Assembly (NCBI RefSeq): GCF_038396675.1
Contig: NC_088921.1
Span: forward strand, 71,746,001-71,810,000
Length of the DNA stretch: 64,000 nucleotides
Reading direction: 5' to 3'
From: Hydra vulgaris
Taxonomy: Eukaryota; Cnidaria; Hydrozoa; Anthoathecata; Hydridae
The notes below the pieces were generated by a model. That model did no database searches. It was not told where the DNA came from and was given only the letters and a program-made list of their open reading frames with translations. Shown here piece after piece: positions 40,273 to 48,779 of the stretch; within the stretch, counting starts at the first letter, position 1; each line of letters begins with the position of its first letter. Both the position numbers and the translations under genes were made by a program.

Positions 40273-40328
40273 TTTGCTTTTTTTTATAAATAAAGATAAA
40301 AAACGTAAAACGTTTTGACGTTTACGTT

Positions 40329-41017
40329 TTACGTTTTGACGTTTACATTTTTTCTAAATTTGCTTTGGAGTATATTAATTGCTTCATCTCTTCCTTGTTT
40401 AATGAATGATTCTTTAGTTTGTTCATTCATTAATTCTTTTGAATTTGTTCTAATTTGCTCAAGCATAGCTTTAAATTTTTCAAGTTCACTAAGTATTAGT
40501 TTAAATTCATTGTCATCTATATTTCCATCTACTAAAGCTTTAGAAATATAGTCACTTATTGTATTTAGTTTTGAGTCAGCAAGTACTTAAATCTTTTCAT
40601 GCTTTTCTGCTTTTAAATTTAATTTTTTATTAACTTGTCCTCCTATTAATGACAAAACACCTGCTCCTAATGCTGCACCTTCACATGCGATAGCTACTGG
40701 TGCTGCGACTATTGTTGCTAAAAAGCCGATTCCAATAGTTCCAAGTGCCATAGTGCTTGTTAGTAATGAATTATCAATAGTTGAAATTATTTTTACAGCT
40801 CTATGATACTTTTACTTAACCTATTTCTCTTTTCTCTCTCACTCTCTATTTCCTTTTGAATCTCACTAATTGTATTTAGACGATATAGATGTGCACTAAT
40901 AATCTTATTTTCTTCATCAGGTGCACTTGGAAGATTTGGATATAACTGATTAATATTTTTATCATTTTGTATATTTGAATAAACATTGTTACATAGCTTT
41001 TTGCAATTAAACTCCAT
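40329..41017 (-). pseudogene. Membrane protein of the Polinton, frameshifted
   Basis: First frame (ATG 41017): QLYPNLPSAPDEENKIISAH and ISEIQKEIESEREKRNRLSK, ending at 40793. A shifted frame continues with STMALGTIGIGFLATIVAAP and AIACEGAALGAGVLSLIGG, two adjacent hydrophobic segments, then KAEKHEKI, a TAA, and LADSKLNTISDYISKALVDG, EFKLILSELEKFKAML to TAA 40329. Domain order (cytosolic head with PSAP/PNLPSAP-type motif, two membrane helices, coiled tail) suggests an envelope or assembly protein. PSAP can recruit the ESCRT machinery; that is inference. Confidence 0.6.
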
Positions 41018-41067
41018 TTTAATAAGTAAAAAATAATTTTTTAAAAAATTATTTTTTCAAAAAATAA

Positions 41068-41448
41068 TTACAATAAATTCACAAAACACAAACTATCCCC
41101 TTTTTTAATCAATAGATCAGAATCAGAATTATTAACAACATTTATCATAATATCTTCAACAGTCTCTGATATTACAGAGTTTTGTAAGATTAACATTTTT
41201 AATTTAAGTTCTTCTTTTAATGAAACTAACACAACACTTTCATTAACTACAACACCAAACTTTAAAAAAATATATTGATGTGATAGAGATTTTATTGTAA
41301 TGTCTTGTTGCGCAAATATTTCATACTTATTATTATCTATTAATACTGAAGGATGCTCTAAATCTTTGAATATCTTTGCGTATACTTTAGAATAATTAAG
41401 TTGTTTTGGAGGCTCACGTGGTATATTTCCTAAAATATGTAATGGCAT
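41068..41448 (-). CDS. dUTPase-fold-like protein
   Basis: Complete 126-residue frame, ATG preceded by an ATATAA box. The end reads VNNSDSDLLIKKGDSLCFVN, similar to the I-x-x-GD-x-(I/L)-x-Q/F-(L/F/V) end of trimeric dUTPase-like folds; earlier strands (FLKFGVVVNESVVLVSLKEE) fit a beta barrel. Catalytic dUTPase motifs are not seen, so if related it is a structural or divergent member, for example a virion jelly-roll-like decoration. Low certainty. Confidence 0.45.
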   Translation of the reverse strand: MPLHILGNIPREPPKQLNYSKVYAKIFKDLEHPSVLIDNNKYEIFAQQDITIKSLSHQYIFLKFGVVVNESVVLVSLKEELKLKMLILQNSVISETVEDIMINVVNNSDSDLLIKKGDSLCFVNLL

Positions 41449-41483
41449 TTCTTTTTTTATATAATGAAAATAAATTTAATAAA

Positions 41484-42083
41484 TCATAAAAGTATATTCA
41501 AAAATGGAATATTAGCAAATGGTGAATTTGGTCCTAATAATAAACCTGATCCTGTTGATGTATATCCATTTCCACTACGTAAGTACAATCCATCACCTAT
41601 AGAACTACCTTTACTCCATGGTCTCAAATATAAGCCATTTCCTGCAGCAGTCATTTTAATTCCTTTTCCATTCTTTTTTAAGTACACAACACCCCTTCCA
41701 GCAATTTTATCAACCATAGCTGATCCAGCTGCTGAACCTACTCCTGCTAATAAACCTGATGTAAGAGCTGGAGCAACGCTTGATACTAAAAATCTTCCAG
41801 CTGTACCAAGGAAAGGTAATAGTGCTCCTAGAAATCCACCCTCTATTTTAGAATTGTGAATGAGTTGCGCTTTACTTAAATTAATTATCACACCAGTACC
41901 ATTTTCATATGCTTTCGTAATTTTATTCAATTGCCTTTTTGTTACAGCTAATACATATTCGCCATTAAGATCTGAATGAGCTAATTTAATACTAGCTCCA
42001 TAACCACCTTCATCAATTACTTTTTTAATTTTTTTCAATTGCCCTTCTGAAATATTTACTTTAATATTAGTATAATTACTCAT
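41484..42083 (-). CDS. Polinton virion protein with glycine-rich membrane-active part, likely
   Basis: Complete 199-residue frame. N-terminal 90 residues are a two-copy module (SEGQLKKIKKVIDEGGYGAS; KRQLNKITKAYENGTGVIIN; SKAQLIHNSKIEGG), each with Q-L-x-K-I..G-x-(G/N). Then comes a hydrophobic glycine-rich segment (FLGALLPFLGTAGRFLVSSV, ALTSGLLAGVGSAAGSAM) and Gly/Tyr/Leu repeats (GNGLYLRPWSKG, GDGLYLRSGNG). The EGGFLGALLPFL block is a well-known mark of a Polinton structural gene next to penton. Likely peripentonal/membrane-penetration role, inferred. Confidence 0.65.
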   Translation of the reverse strand: MSNYTNIKVNISEGQLKKIKKVIDEGGYGASIKLAHSDLNGEYVLAVTKRQLNKITKAYENGTGVIINLSKAQLIHNSKIEGGFLGALLPFLGTAGRFLVSSVAPALTSGLLAGVGSAAGSAMVDKIAGRGVVYLKKNGKGIKMTAAGNGLYLRPWSKGSSIGDGLYLRSGNGYTSTGSGLLLGPNSPFANIPFLNILL

Positions 42084-42122
42084 TTTTATATGTAAGTAAA
42101 ATTATTTTTTAAAAAATTATTT

Positions 42123-42848
42123 TTACGACTTATCTACTTCTCTTATATGAAATCTAATAGTTACTTGTTCTCCTCGTAAATCCAAAAGATTTCCATCTTG
42201 ATCAACCAATCTAGTTGCCATTTTTGATATTTGTTTTAGTATTAGTGGTGAATAAGTTACATAATTCGGCTTTTCAATAATTTTATACCCAGGACCTACA
42301 TCTGGGAAAAATGAATATATAACGTTACTAGTTGCTCCATGTACATACGACGATGCTATTATATCGCTTGTTATTAGTATACTATTAACACTTAATATGT
42401 TTACTATATTAGTTGATATATAGTATCCTGCTGAATATATTCCACTGTTAAAACCAAAAATACTTCTAATTGAATTTGAAGTTGTAAAATCAACTTTATA
42501 ACCAGTTGCAATGGTTAAATTTGCAATTAATGTATTCTTATTTGCTAAAATTGTAATATTTGCAACTGCTGAAGTTGCATCACCGTTTAATATCATAGTC
42601 GATTGTGTGTAATTATTTATATCAACAACTTCATAAGATCCAACTGGAATGTTTATATCCTTCCAAGTTGATCCATTATCTTTGCTATATCTAAAATTAT
42701 TGTTTGAAGAATTAATACTAGGAAAACTGTAAGATGTATCTACACGAACTAGGGCCATTTCATATTCTCTATCTTCTCTAAATTTAATAACAGGACTAAA
42801 AATAGTTCTTAATAAACTACTATTTCCGCTCACTAATAAACATGTCAT
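42123..42848 (-). CDS. mCP: Penton-like minor capsid protein (single jelly-roll)
   Basis: Complete 241-residue frame from ATG 42848. Starts MTCLLVSGNSSLLRTIFSP and FREDREYEMALVRVDTSYSF, then NNNFRYSKDNGSTWKDINIP, GSYEVVDINNYTQ, and ends LRGEQVTIRFHIREVDKS. The FS-P-I-x-(L/F) and M-A-L-(V/I/L) opening and the L-x-G-E-x-V-(T/S)-x-x-(I/L)-x-I-(R/K)-E closing motifs mark Polinton minor capsid proteins, which form pentons at the vertices. No break. Lies between the ATPase and the glycine-rich gene, as is usual. Confidence 0.9.
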   Translation of the reverse strand: MTCLLVSGNSSLLRTIFSPVIKFREDREYEMALVRVDTSYSFPSINSSNNNFRYSKDNGSTWKDINIPVGSYEVVDINNYTQSTMILNGDATSAVANITILANKNTLIANLTIATGYKVDFTTSNSIRSIFGFNSGIYSAGYYISTNIVNILSVNSILITSDIIASSYVHGATSNVIYSFFPDVGPGYKIIEKPNYVTYSPLILKQISKMATRLVDQDGNLLDLRGEQVTIRFHIREVDKS

Positions 42849-42850
42849 TT

Positions 42851-43699
42851 TTATATAAGATTATATTTTTTTTCAAAAATTAGGTATGTAAAAACATTCC
42901 ACTTCAAAAATTCCACTTCAAAAACATTCCACTTCAAAAACAAAAACAATCCACTTCTATATTTTCCATAATCTTTCTTAGAAGATAGGTCTATAACAAC
43001 AAATCCATGAGGATCTGTCCATGCTTTATTACAAAAATCTTTAAACTTATCTTTTTCCATATCACTTGAAACATGATCATTATATATGTGATTTAAATTT
43101 TTTGAATCTTGTGGAAATAAGCAAATAAAATTTGAATTTTCTCGTATAGTTTGCCTAGGTAACATAAAATAATTTTGTGCAAGATAGAAACAATCTACAT
43201 TACTATGTCTTCCTCGTATATAACATTTTTCACACTTATTTTGCTTTGTTAATTGTAAATCATCAAATATCATCAAATTATTCTTACGAATATCTAGATC
43301 TTTAGGATCTGGTACATCTTCTTCCGTTTCAAAAAACTTACACTCTATATCTGTTTTCTCATTTAAATTTTTTGAAATATCTTCAATTATAAGCACAGGG
43401 TTTGCATTTGACTTTTTTATTTCGACTTGTAGATTAAATAGTTCTAGAATAACTTCTTTTGGCAATTTTTTTTCAAAAGATTGCTGTAATATTTTGTATT
43501 CTGGTTGAAGAAGAGACTTTCCAAAAACTTGTAAATTATTATAATCTAACCAACCAGGTCTTAAAAATAAATTCAATAATAAAGTAGTTTTTCCACAACC
43601 CGACTTTCCAACAATTATTCCTCTTATACTCCAAGGAAGCAACTTATTATTATTTCTTTTATTGCTATTTGCATTCCATGACAAATCTATAATATCCAT
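42851..43699 (-). CDS. ATP: Packaging ATPase (FtsK/HerA-type), intact
   Basis: Complete 282-residue frame. Walker A IIVGKSGCGKTTLLLNLFLR (residues 29-48), Walker B NNLMIFDDLQL, followed by a Cys/His-like cluster (CEKCYIRGRH), FYLAQNYFMLPRQTIREN (the arginine-containing sensor block) and VSSDMEKDKF. It drives genome packaging into Polinton virions. The last 25 codons carry short repeats (KWNVFEVEFLKWNVF) from a minisatellite at the 3' end of the gene; so this C-terminus may have been extended by repeat expansion. Overlaps nothing; the penton gene begins three bases after its stop. Confidence 0.92.
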   Translation of the reverse strand: MDIIDLSWNANSNKRNNNKLLPWSIRGIIVGKSGCGKTTLLLNLFLRPGWLDYNNLQVFGKSLLQPEYKILQQSFEKKLPKEVILELFNLQVEIKKSNANPVLIIEDISKNLNEKTDIECKFFETEEDVPDPKDLDIRKNNLMIFDDLQLTKQNKCEKCYIRGRHSNVDCFYLAQNYFMLPRQTIRENSNFICLFPQDSKNLNHIYNDHVSSDMEKDKFKDFCNKAWTDPHGFVVIDLSSKKDYGKYRSGLFLFLKWNVFEVEFLKWNVFTYLIFEKKYNLI

Positions 43700-43725
43700 T
43701 TTTTATATATAAAGATTTTTATACA
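43700..43725 (-). promoter_or_regulatory. TATA box directly before ATPase ATG
   Basis: Read on the minus strand, TCTTTATATATAAAAAATGG: TATA motif ends about 6 bases from the ATG. The same box precedes at least ten other genes of the Polinton (see findings). Confidence 0.7.
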
Positions 43726-43747
43726 AAAAATTTTTTATATATATAAA

Positions 43748-44112
43748 ATGATGTACTGCGTTAAATGTAGAAAAAAAACAAATACACTAAACTTGCAAAA
43801 TGTCGTGAGTAAAAACAATAGAAATATGCAACGTGGAAATTGCGCTATTTGTGGAAGATTAAAAATTCAATTTGCATCCTCAAAAAAAAGAGGAGATTTA
43901 GTGAGTTCAATTAATTCAGCAACACGTAAAATAAAACTACCATAGTCGAAGTTTCCAGGTGAAATGCATTTACCGGGAATGAACTTTGCAGGTCCTAGTA
44001 CTAATTTAGATGAAAGATTAACTTCTACTGACGCATATAAAGAATGGAGTAAACCTATAGATAGAGTTGATAATGCAGCTTACCATCACGATCTTGCTTA
44101 TAAATACTGCAA
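43748..44112 (+). pseudogene. PLA2-domain virion protein with N-terminal zinc site, internal stop
   Basis: ATG 43748: MMYCVKCRKKTNT and NCAICGRLKIQF form a C-x2-C..C-x2-C zinc module, ending RKIKLP at TAG 43943. The same frame continues with MHLPGMNFAGPSTNLDER, the calcium loop, and AAYHHDLAYKYC, the catalytic His-Asp pair (codons CAT 44087-44089 area and GAT 44090-44092), stopping at 44114. This is the parvovirus-type phospholipase A2 signature used to breach endosomes. The following codons NRNLADKIM continue the domain in a shifted frame that runs into the integrase gene. Stop plus frameshift disable it. Confidence 0.75.
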
Positions 44113-45183
44113 ATAGAAATTTAGCTGATAAAATTATGATCGAAGAAATGGATTCTATAAAAAATCCAACAATACGTGAAAGAATTGAACGAGGTATTAT
44201 AAAACCTATTATATCATCTAAAGCAAAATTTGGGTTAGGTTTTGAAAATACTCAAAAAAAATTACAATCGATCAGCGAAAAAGACAAGGAAAAAAATGTG
44301 AAGTGGACTGACGAACTTGCAAACGAACTTCATAGACCAGTTATAAAGCATTTTAGAAAACGAAAAGTAATTGTCAATGGAATCGATGAAATATGGGCTG
44401 CTGATTTAGTTGATATGCAATCTTTCTCCAAATTCAATGACGGTATAAAATACTTACTCATGGTTATAGATGTATTTTCTAAGTATGGATGGATTTTTCC
44501 ATTGAAGAGTAAAACTGGAGTTGATGTTGCTCATGCTTTAAATAAAATATTTGAAAAGAGAAAGTGTGAAAAATTGTGGGTAGATAAAGGTAAAGAATTT
44601 TATAATAAGCATGTAAAATCGTTAGGGATAAATATATATTCAACCGAAAATGAAGAAAAAAGTTGCGTAGTTGAACGTTGGAATAGGACAATGAAAAAGA
44701 AAATGTTTAAATACTTTTCAGCTAATTCAACTAGAAGATATATCGATATTTTAGATGAAATGGTAAATAAATACAACAACACAAGACATTCTTCAATTAA
44801 AATGACACCAGTTGAAGCTAGTGATAAAAAGAATAAAAATATTGTTTGGCTCAATCTAAACGGAAATCCACGATCAGAGAAAGTACATCCCAAGTTTTTG
44901 ATAAATGATAGAGTCAGGATAACTAAAAAGAAGTCTGACTAAAGAAGTTTTTACTATATCAAAGATTCAGTACACAGATCCTCCAACTTATAAAATAACT
45001 GACTATAATGGTGAAGAAATACATGGTACTTTTTATGAACAAGAACTTCAAAAAACAAATAAGGAAATATTTAGAATCGAAAAAGTGATTCGTAAACTCA
45101 AAAACAAATCATTTGTAAAGTGGTATGGTTATCCTGATTCGTTTAACTCTTGGGTTGATAATAAAAAATTGAGAAAATTATAA
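44067..45183 (+). pseudogene. INT: Retroviral-type integrase with C-terminal chromodomain, frameshifted
   Basis: The integrase core has IWAADLVDMQSFSKFNDGI (first D), KLWVDKGKEFYN (second D) and EKSCVVERWNRTMKKKM (E), then KYNNTRHSSIKMTPVEA. The open frame ends at 44942 after KKKSD and shifts by one base; the next frame carries the SH3-like linker (GEEIHGTFYEQEL) and chromodomain FVKWYGYPDSFNSWVD ending RKL at 45183. The N-terminal HHCC zinc finger is not visible; instead the 5' part of the open frame (44067-44270) is the tail of the PLA2 domain, so the two genes are now fused in one frame. The chromodomain end lies inside the right TIR. Confidence 0.85.
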
Positions 45184-45414
45184 TATAGAATAATTTTTTA
45201 CAAAATACAAAAAATTTTATAAAAATTTGATTTTTTGATTATTATAGTTTGAATTGACCCATAAAAAACGATCAGGATTGATAAGAAAAAAATTGAATTT
45301 TATCAAAAATATGTAAATTACAATTTGAAATGAACCTGAAATAATATGAAAAAAAAATGTGGATAGTAAAATGGTCGAAATCAAAATGTGCCAGAACCCG
45401 CATTATATACTACT
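45107..45414 (-). repeat. Right terminal inverted repeat of the Polinton
   Basis: Inverted copy of 26398-26705. The integrase stop codon lies within it at 45181-45183. Confidence 0.93.
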
Positions 45415-45465
45415 TCCGTTATTAACCAACATTTTTGGGTACAGAAGTACTACTCAAGCACTGAG

Positions 45466-45553
45466 TTGGCGGTGGCAGGATTTGAACATGTATCGTACAA
45501 CAGTCCGGGTTTTTTCCGTTTGACGCTCTAACCAACTGAACTATCCAGCCACA
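45466..45553 (-). ncRNA. tRNA-like sequence (possible SINE head)
   Basis: Minus strand reads GTGGCTGGATAGTTCAGTTG, then GTTAGAGCGT (box A / D arm), and later ATGTTCAAATCCTGCCAC (box B / T arm), with GTGGC and GCCAC able to pair as acceptor. The region between D and T arms is longer than a normal anticodon arm. Could be a tRNA pseudogene or a tRNA-derived SINE; it lies 45 bases outside the Polinton. Confidence 0.5.
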
Positions 45554-47169
45554 ATTTTTATCTAAAAAAAATCTAAAAAATTATATTTCATTATTTATGA
45601 TCAAATGTACACATTGTTAGACTATTATAAAAATAATTCGTTTTTTCACTTAAACCAAACGTTAACTGAAACAGGCATTAATCAAGTCAGCAAAGCAAAA
45701 CAAAATTTTCGCAAAATTCAAAATCCATTACAAAAATGCCTTTAAGATCCGCAAAATATAATTTTTTTTTTTCTTTTCATTTATTTAGCCGTACAAATAT
45801 TTACAAGTTACATGTTTTAAAATGTATATAAAAATGGCAAACTTTGTTTATTTCATAAGGTATTTCGGGGCAGTTCAAAACATTTAAAAATTAAGAATTA
45901 ACTAAACAGTCCTGTAATTAAGCAAAAAACTAATTAAGTGTAAATTAAAGCCTATTTAATTTAATCTTTTTAAAACATGTGAGTAAATTATTTTTAATTG
46001 GATACTTGGGGGATTTAAAAAATAGTAACAACTATCTCAAGTTTCCCACCTTACGGGGCAAAATTTTTATGCAATTAAAATGAAAAATATTGAGACTTAA
46101 AACAATTATTTTTGTGATAAAAGATAATAAATATAAGTTATATTTATAACTCGAATGAGTTATATTATAACTTATAAAAAATATGGTTGCTTTAAAGCTA
46201 CTATATTTTTTACTATATATTACTATATTTAAGTTAATTTTAGCTCAAAAAATCAATGTTTTTTTTGTTTTATTTAGATGCCCCAAGAAGTCCTTTGAAC
46301 CACAGATCCTATGTTTCCGAAGCAAGTGCACTACCACAGCGCCACGGCTACTCAGTGTATTTGGCTAACTCATAGTTCCAAACTTAATATTCGCTCGAAA
46401 AAGTTACAAACAAATACAAGACAAATAATCATGGATCATAAAATGCTCAGTTCATGGTTTACGCACAGTTCATATTAAAATTGTTTTTGACTTACCAAAA
46501 TAATCTTTGCTGTACCATAACTAGGTGTACACTGATAGCTAGATGCCGAGTTATGCATTCAAACCTGCGTTGATGCCAATAAAAAAGTAGTATTTTTCTT
46601 GCGCTTATCTAATGATATTAAGTAATAAAGATTGTAATAAAGAAAAAAAAAACAGTTTTAACACCTCCTTTATAATGATAAGGTTTAACCATGTATCCTA
46701 CTAGTTTACTCAAAAAGGTATTCTATTATGACTTAGAGGAAATGTTTTTGATACTTCTGTATCATGAACAGTGTTCATAATTTTTTCTTAGTCCTAAATG
46801 TACAACTCTGTATAAACAAGTTCCAGTTTATAGTTTGTAAGTTTTTTTAAACACAGTTAGGAAGTATCATTTTACAAGTGTAGCAATTGGCGTCTATTAA
46901 ATGCGACCTTAGATTAAAATTCGTAATATTTTTTAAGTTTTTATAACTTATCATTTATATTATAAATAAAAAATTTATAAATAATAATCAATAGTATTTC
47001 ACATCACATAACGTGAATCATGAAATACAACTATATATCATATTATTATAACTGTTTCTAAGATTTTTGGATGACACTTTTGAAATTATTACTTTCAAAA
47101 ACTGTTAAATAAGGAAAATTTAAAAGTTATAAAAGCTAAAGGAACATGTTGATATGCAGAGATATGATA
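45554..47169. other. AT-rich DNA with a second tRNA-like piece
   Basis: No gene seen apart from the tRNA-like sequence at 46276-46352. Confidence 0.5.
46276..46352 (-). ncRNA. tRNA-like sequence
   Basis: Minus strand: GTGGCGCTGTGGTAGTGCAC (box A/D arm), TTGCTTCGGAAACATAGG (anticodon-arm position), CTGTGGTTCAAAGGACT (box B position, one departure from GGTTCAAATCC). Length of 77 bases fits a tRNA-derived sequence; the box B change argues for a pseudogene or SINE. Confidence 0.45.
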
Positions 47170-47445
47170 CACTCTTAAAAAAGTTCCGGTAAATTGATAG
47201 AAATTTCAGACTAAATACCTGAACTTCTTAGTGCCGTATGGAACCAGACAAACATTCAGGTAAAATACCTGAACCTGAACTGTTTCGGTTCCGGTATTAT
47301 TCCTGAACCTGAACCATTTCAGGTTCAGGTAAAGTACCTAAACCTGAACCATTTCAGGTTCAGGTAAAATACTTAAACCTGAACCAGTTCAGGTTCAGGA
47401 ATTTTATCTGAATGTTTGTCTGGTTCCATACGCCACGAAAAAGTA
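47170..47445. repeat. EnSpm left subterminal repeats
   Basis: At least ten AACCTGAAC / GTTCAGG words in both orientations between 47260 and 47400, plus an outer inverted pair: GTGCCGTATGGAACCAGAC (47232) and GTCTGGTTCCATACG (47417). Such iterated words are usual binding sites for CACTA transposases. A similar cluster ends at the right terminus (57780-58010). Confidence 0.8.
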
Positions 47446-48159
47446 TTTTGCCTGAAAAAAGTAAATATTCAGTAAAATTGCAAATCGAGGTTATAAACTA
47501 TTTTGGTTTAGGCGTAAATTCGATATTAGTTTTTATTAGGCCTAAAAATATTAAATTTTCAGTAAAATGCCAAATTGCGACTATAAATGAACTCGGTTTA
47601 GACGTAACAACGATATTTGATTTTCAGACAGTCAATACATTTAAATTTATAATTAATGCAAATTTACGCTTAACAATGCAATATAGAAAATAATAATTAA
47701 AATATAATTGTTTCAGCATTTAAAATTGATTAAGTTTTTGTCTAAGGTAAAGGGACAAGTCACTGGCTCCTCTTGATAGATGCATTTCATCTTGGTAACC
47801 TAACACAGTATGTTGCAAAAATTACAATATGAGGCTACATTGTTCCGCATACTCCATGTAAAAAATAAAGTTTAATATGTCCACAGCATAAGATATACAT
47901 CTGTTGACAGGAATAGCTTGACACTGTAACAATAAATAATTGTTCAACACTGCAATGAGTACCCAAAGCTATGACTAAAGGATGCTTGTGAGTAAGACTT
48001 TAAATCACAACTTCCATCGGAGTTGACACCTATTTAGATGTAGTATAGAAATTAAAATAAGTCATTAAAAAATGAAATTTTGATACATAATAAATATAAA
48101 TATCAGCACATACAACTTAGAACTAATACTATATTTACTATATTTAATAACTAAACATA

Positions 48160-48425
48160 CAGTAGAATCTTGTAAACTCGGACACTGGATAAGTCGGACA
48201 GATTTTCAATTCCCCTTGAACTCTCTCTCTATATATATATTCCCCTTGAACTTTCTCTCTCTACATATATATGTAGAGAGAGTTCAAGAAGAATTGAAAA
48301 TCTGTATACCGGTATCTCGGTATACCGAGAACTTTGCTTAACTCGGACATTCGCAGAATATTTATGTATTTATGTATTCTTCCCTTGAGAGTCCGACTCT
48401 CAACGGGGCATTTTTCAATTATATT
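48160..48425. repeat. Possible MITE with inverted repeats
   Basis: ACAGTAGAATCTTGTAAACTC begins a segment whose ends share CTCGGACA in opposite contexts (AAACTCGGACACTGG at 48177 and TAACTCGGACATTCG at 48340). Inside is a palindrome with TCTCTCTACATATATATGTA. The ACAGTAGAA start resembles pogo/Tigger-type ends. Weak. Confidence 0.3.
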
Positions 48426-48779
48426 TACATGTTAAGTTATAAAATATATATTATTGTGCATATTACTACAAACTTAATATTATACTTAATATGAATAAAT
48501 TTATATCTATTAGAAATCTATTATTCCATTATACCGGATAAAATTGAATGAAATGTTCTGCAACTTCAGCAGCTGATGCACAACTTTTATTCTTTGATGG
48601 CACTTTAATTATAAAGCGGAGTAATAAGAATGCAAAATTCATTTCAATTCCTGTTTTAAAAAAACAAATAATATTTGTTAGTGAAATCATTTTATTAATT
48701 TATAAATTATTATAATGATTTTACATATCAAATACACCCTGCCATATTGTTTTATAACACTTAGATACCTATAGAAGGG

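Larger units (their letters stand above)
26398..45414. mobile_element. Polinton/Maverick, 19.0 kb, with TSD and TIRs
   Basis: Both ends read AGTAGTATATAATGCGGG inwards and are flanked by TCCGTT (26392-26397 and 45415-45420), the 6-bp duplication expected of Polinton integrase. Inside are the hallmark genes in a recognisable order: integrase at the right end, ATPase, penton-like minor capsid, major capsid, protein-primed DNA polymerase, adenain-type protease and a fibre-like gene at the left end. Nearly all genes run on the minus strand; only the PLA2 and integrase block runs plus. Several genes have stops or frameshifts, so this copy is dead, but capsid, penton and ATPase remain open. A 3.05-kb transposon is inserted at 36848-39897. 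Confidence 0.95.

Noticed and set aside
44479..44893. Minus-strand frames opposite integrase
   Set aside because: Antisense shadows of the integrase coding sequence.
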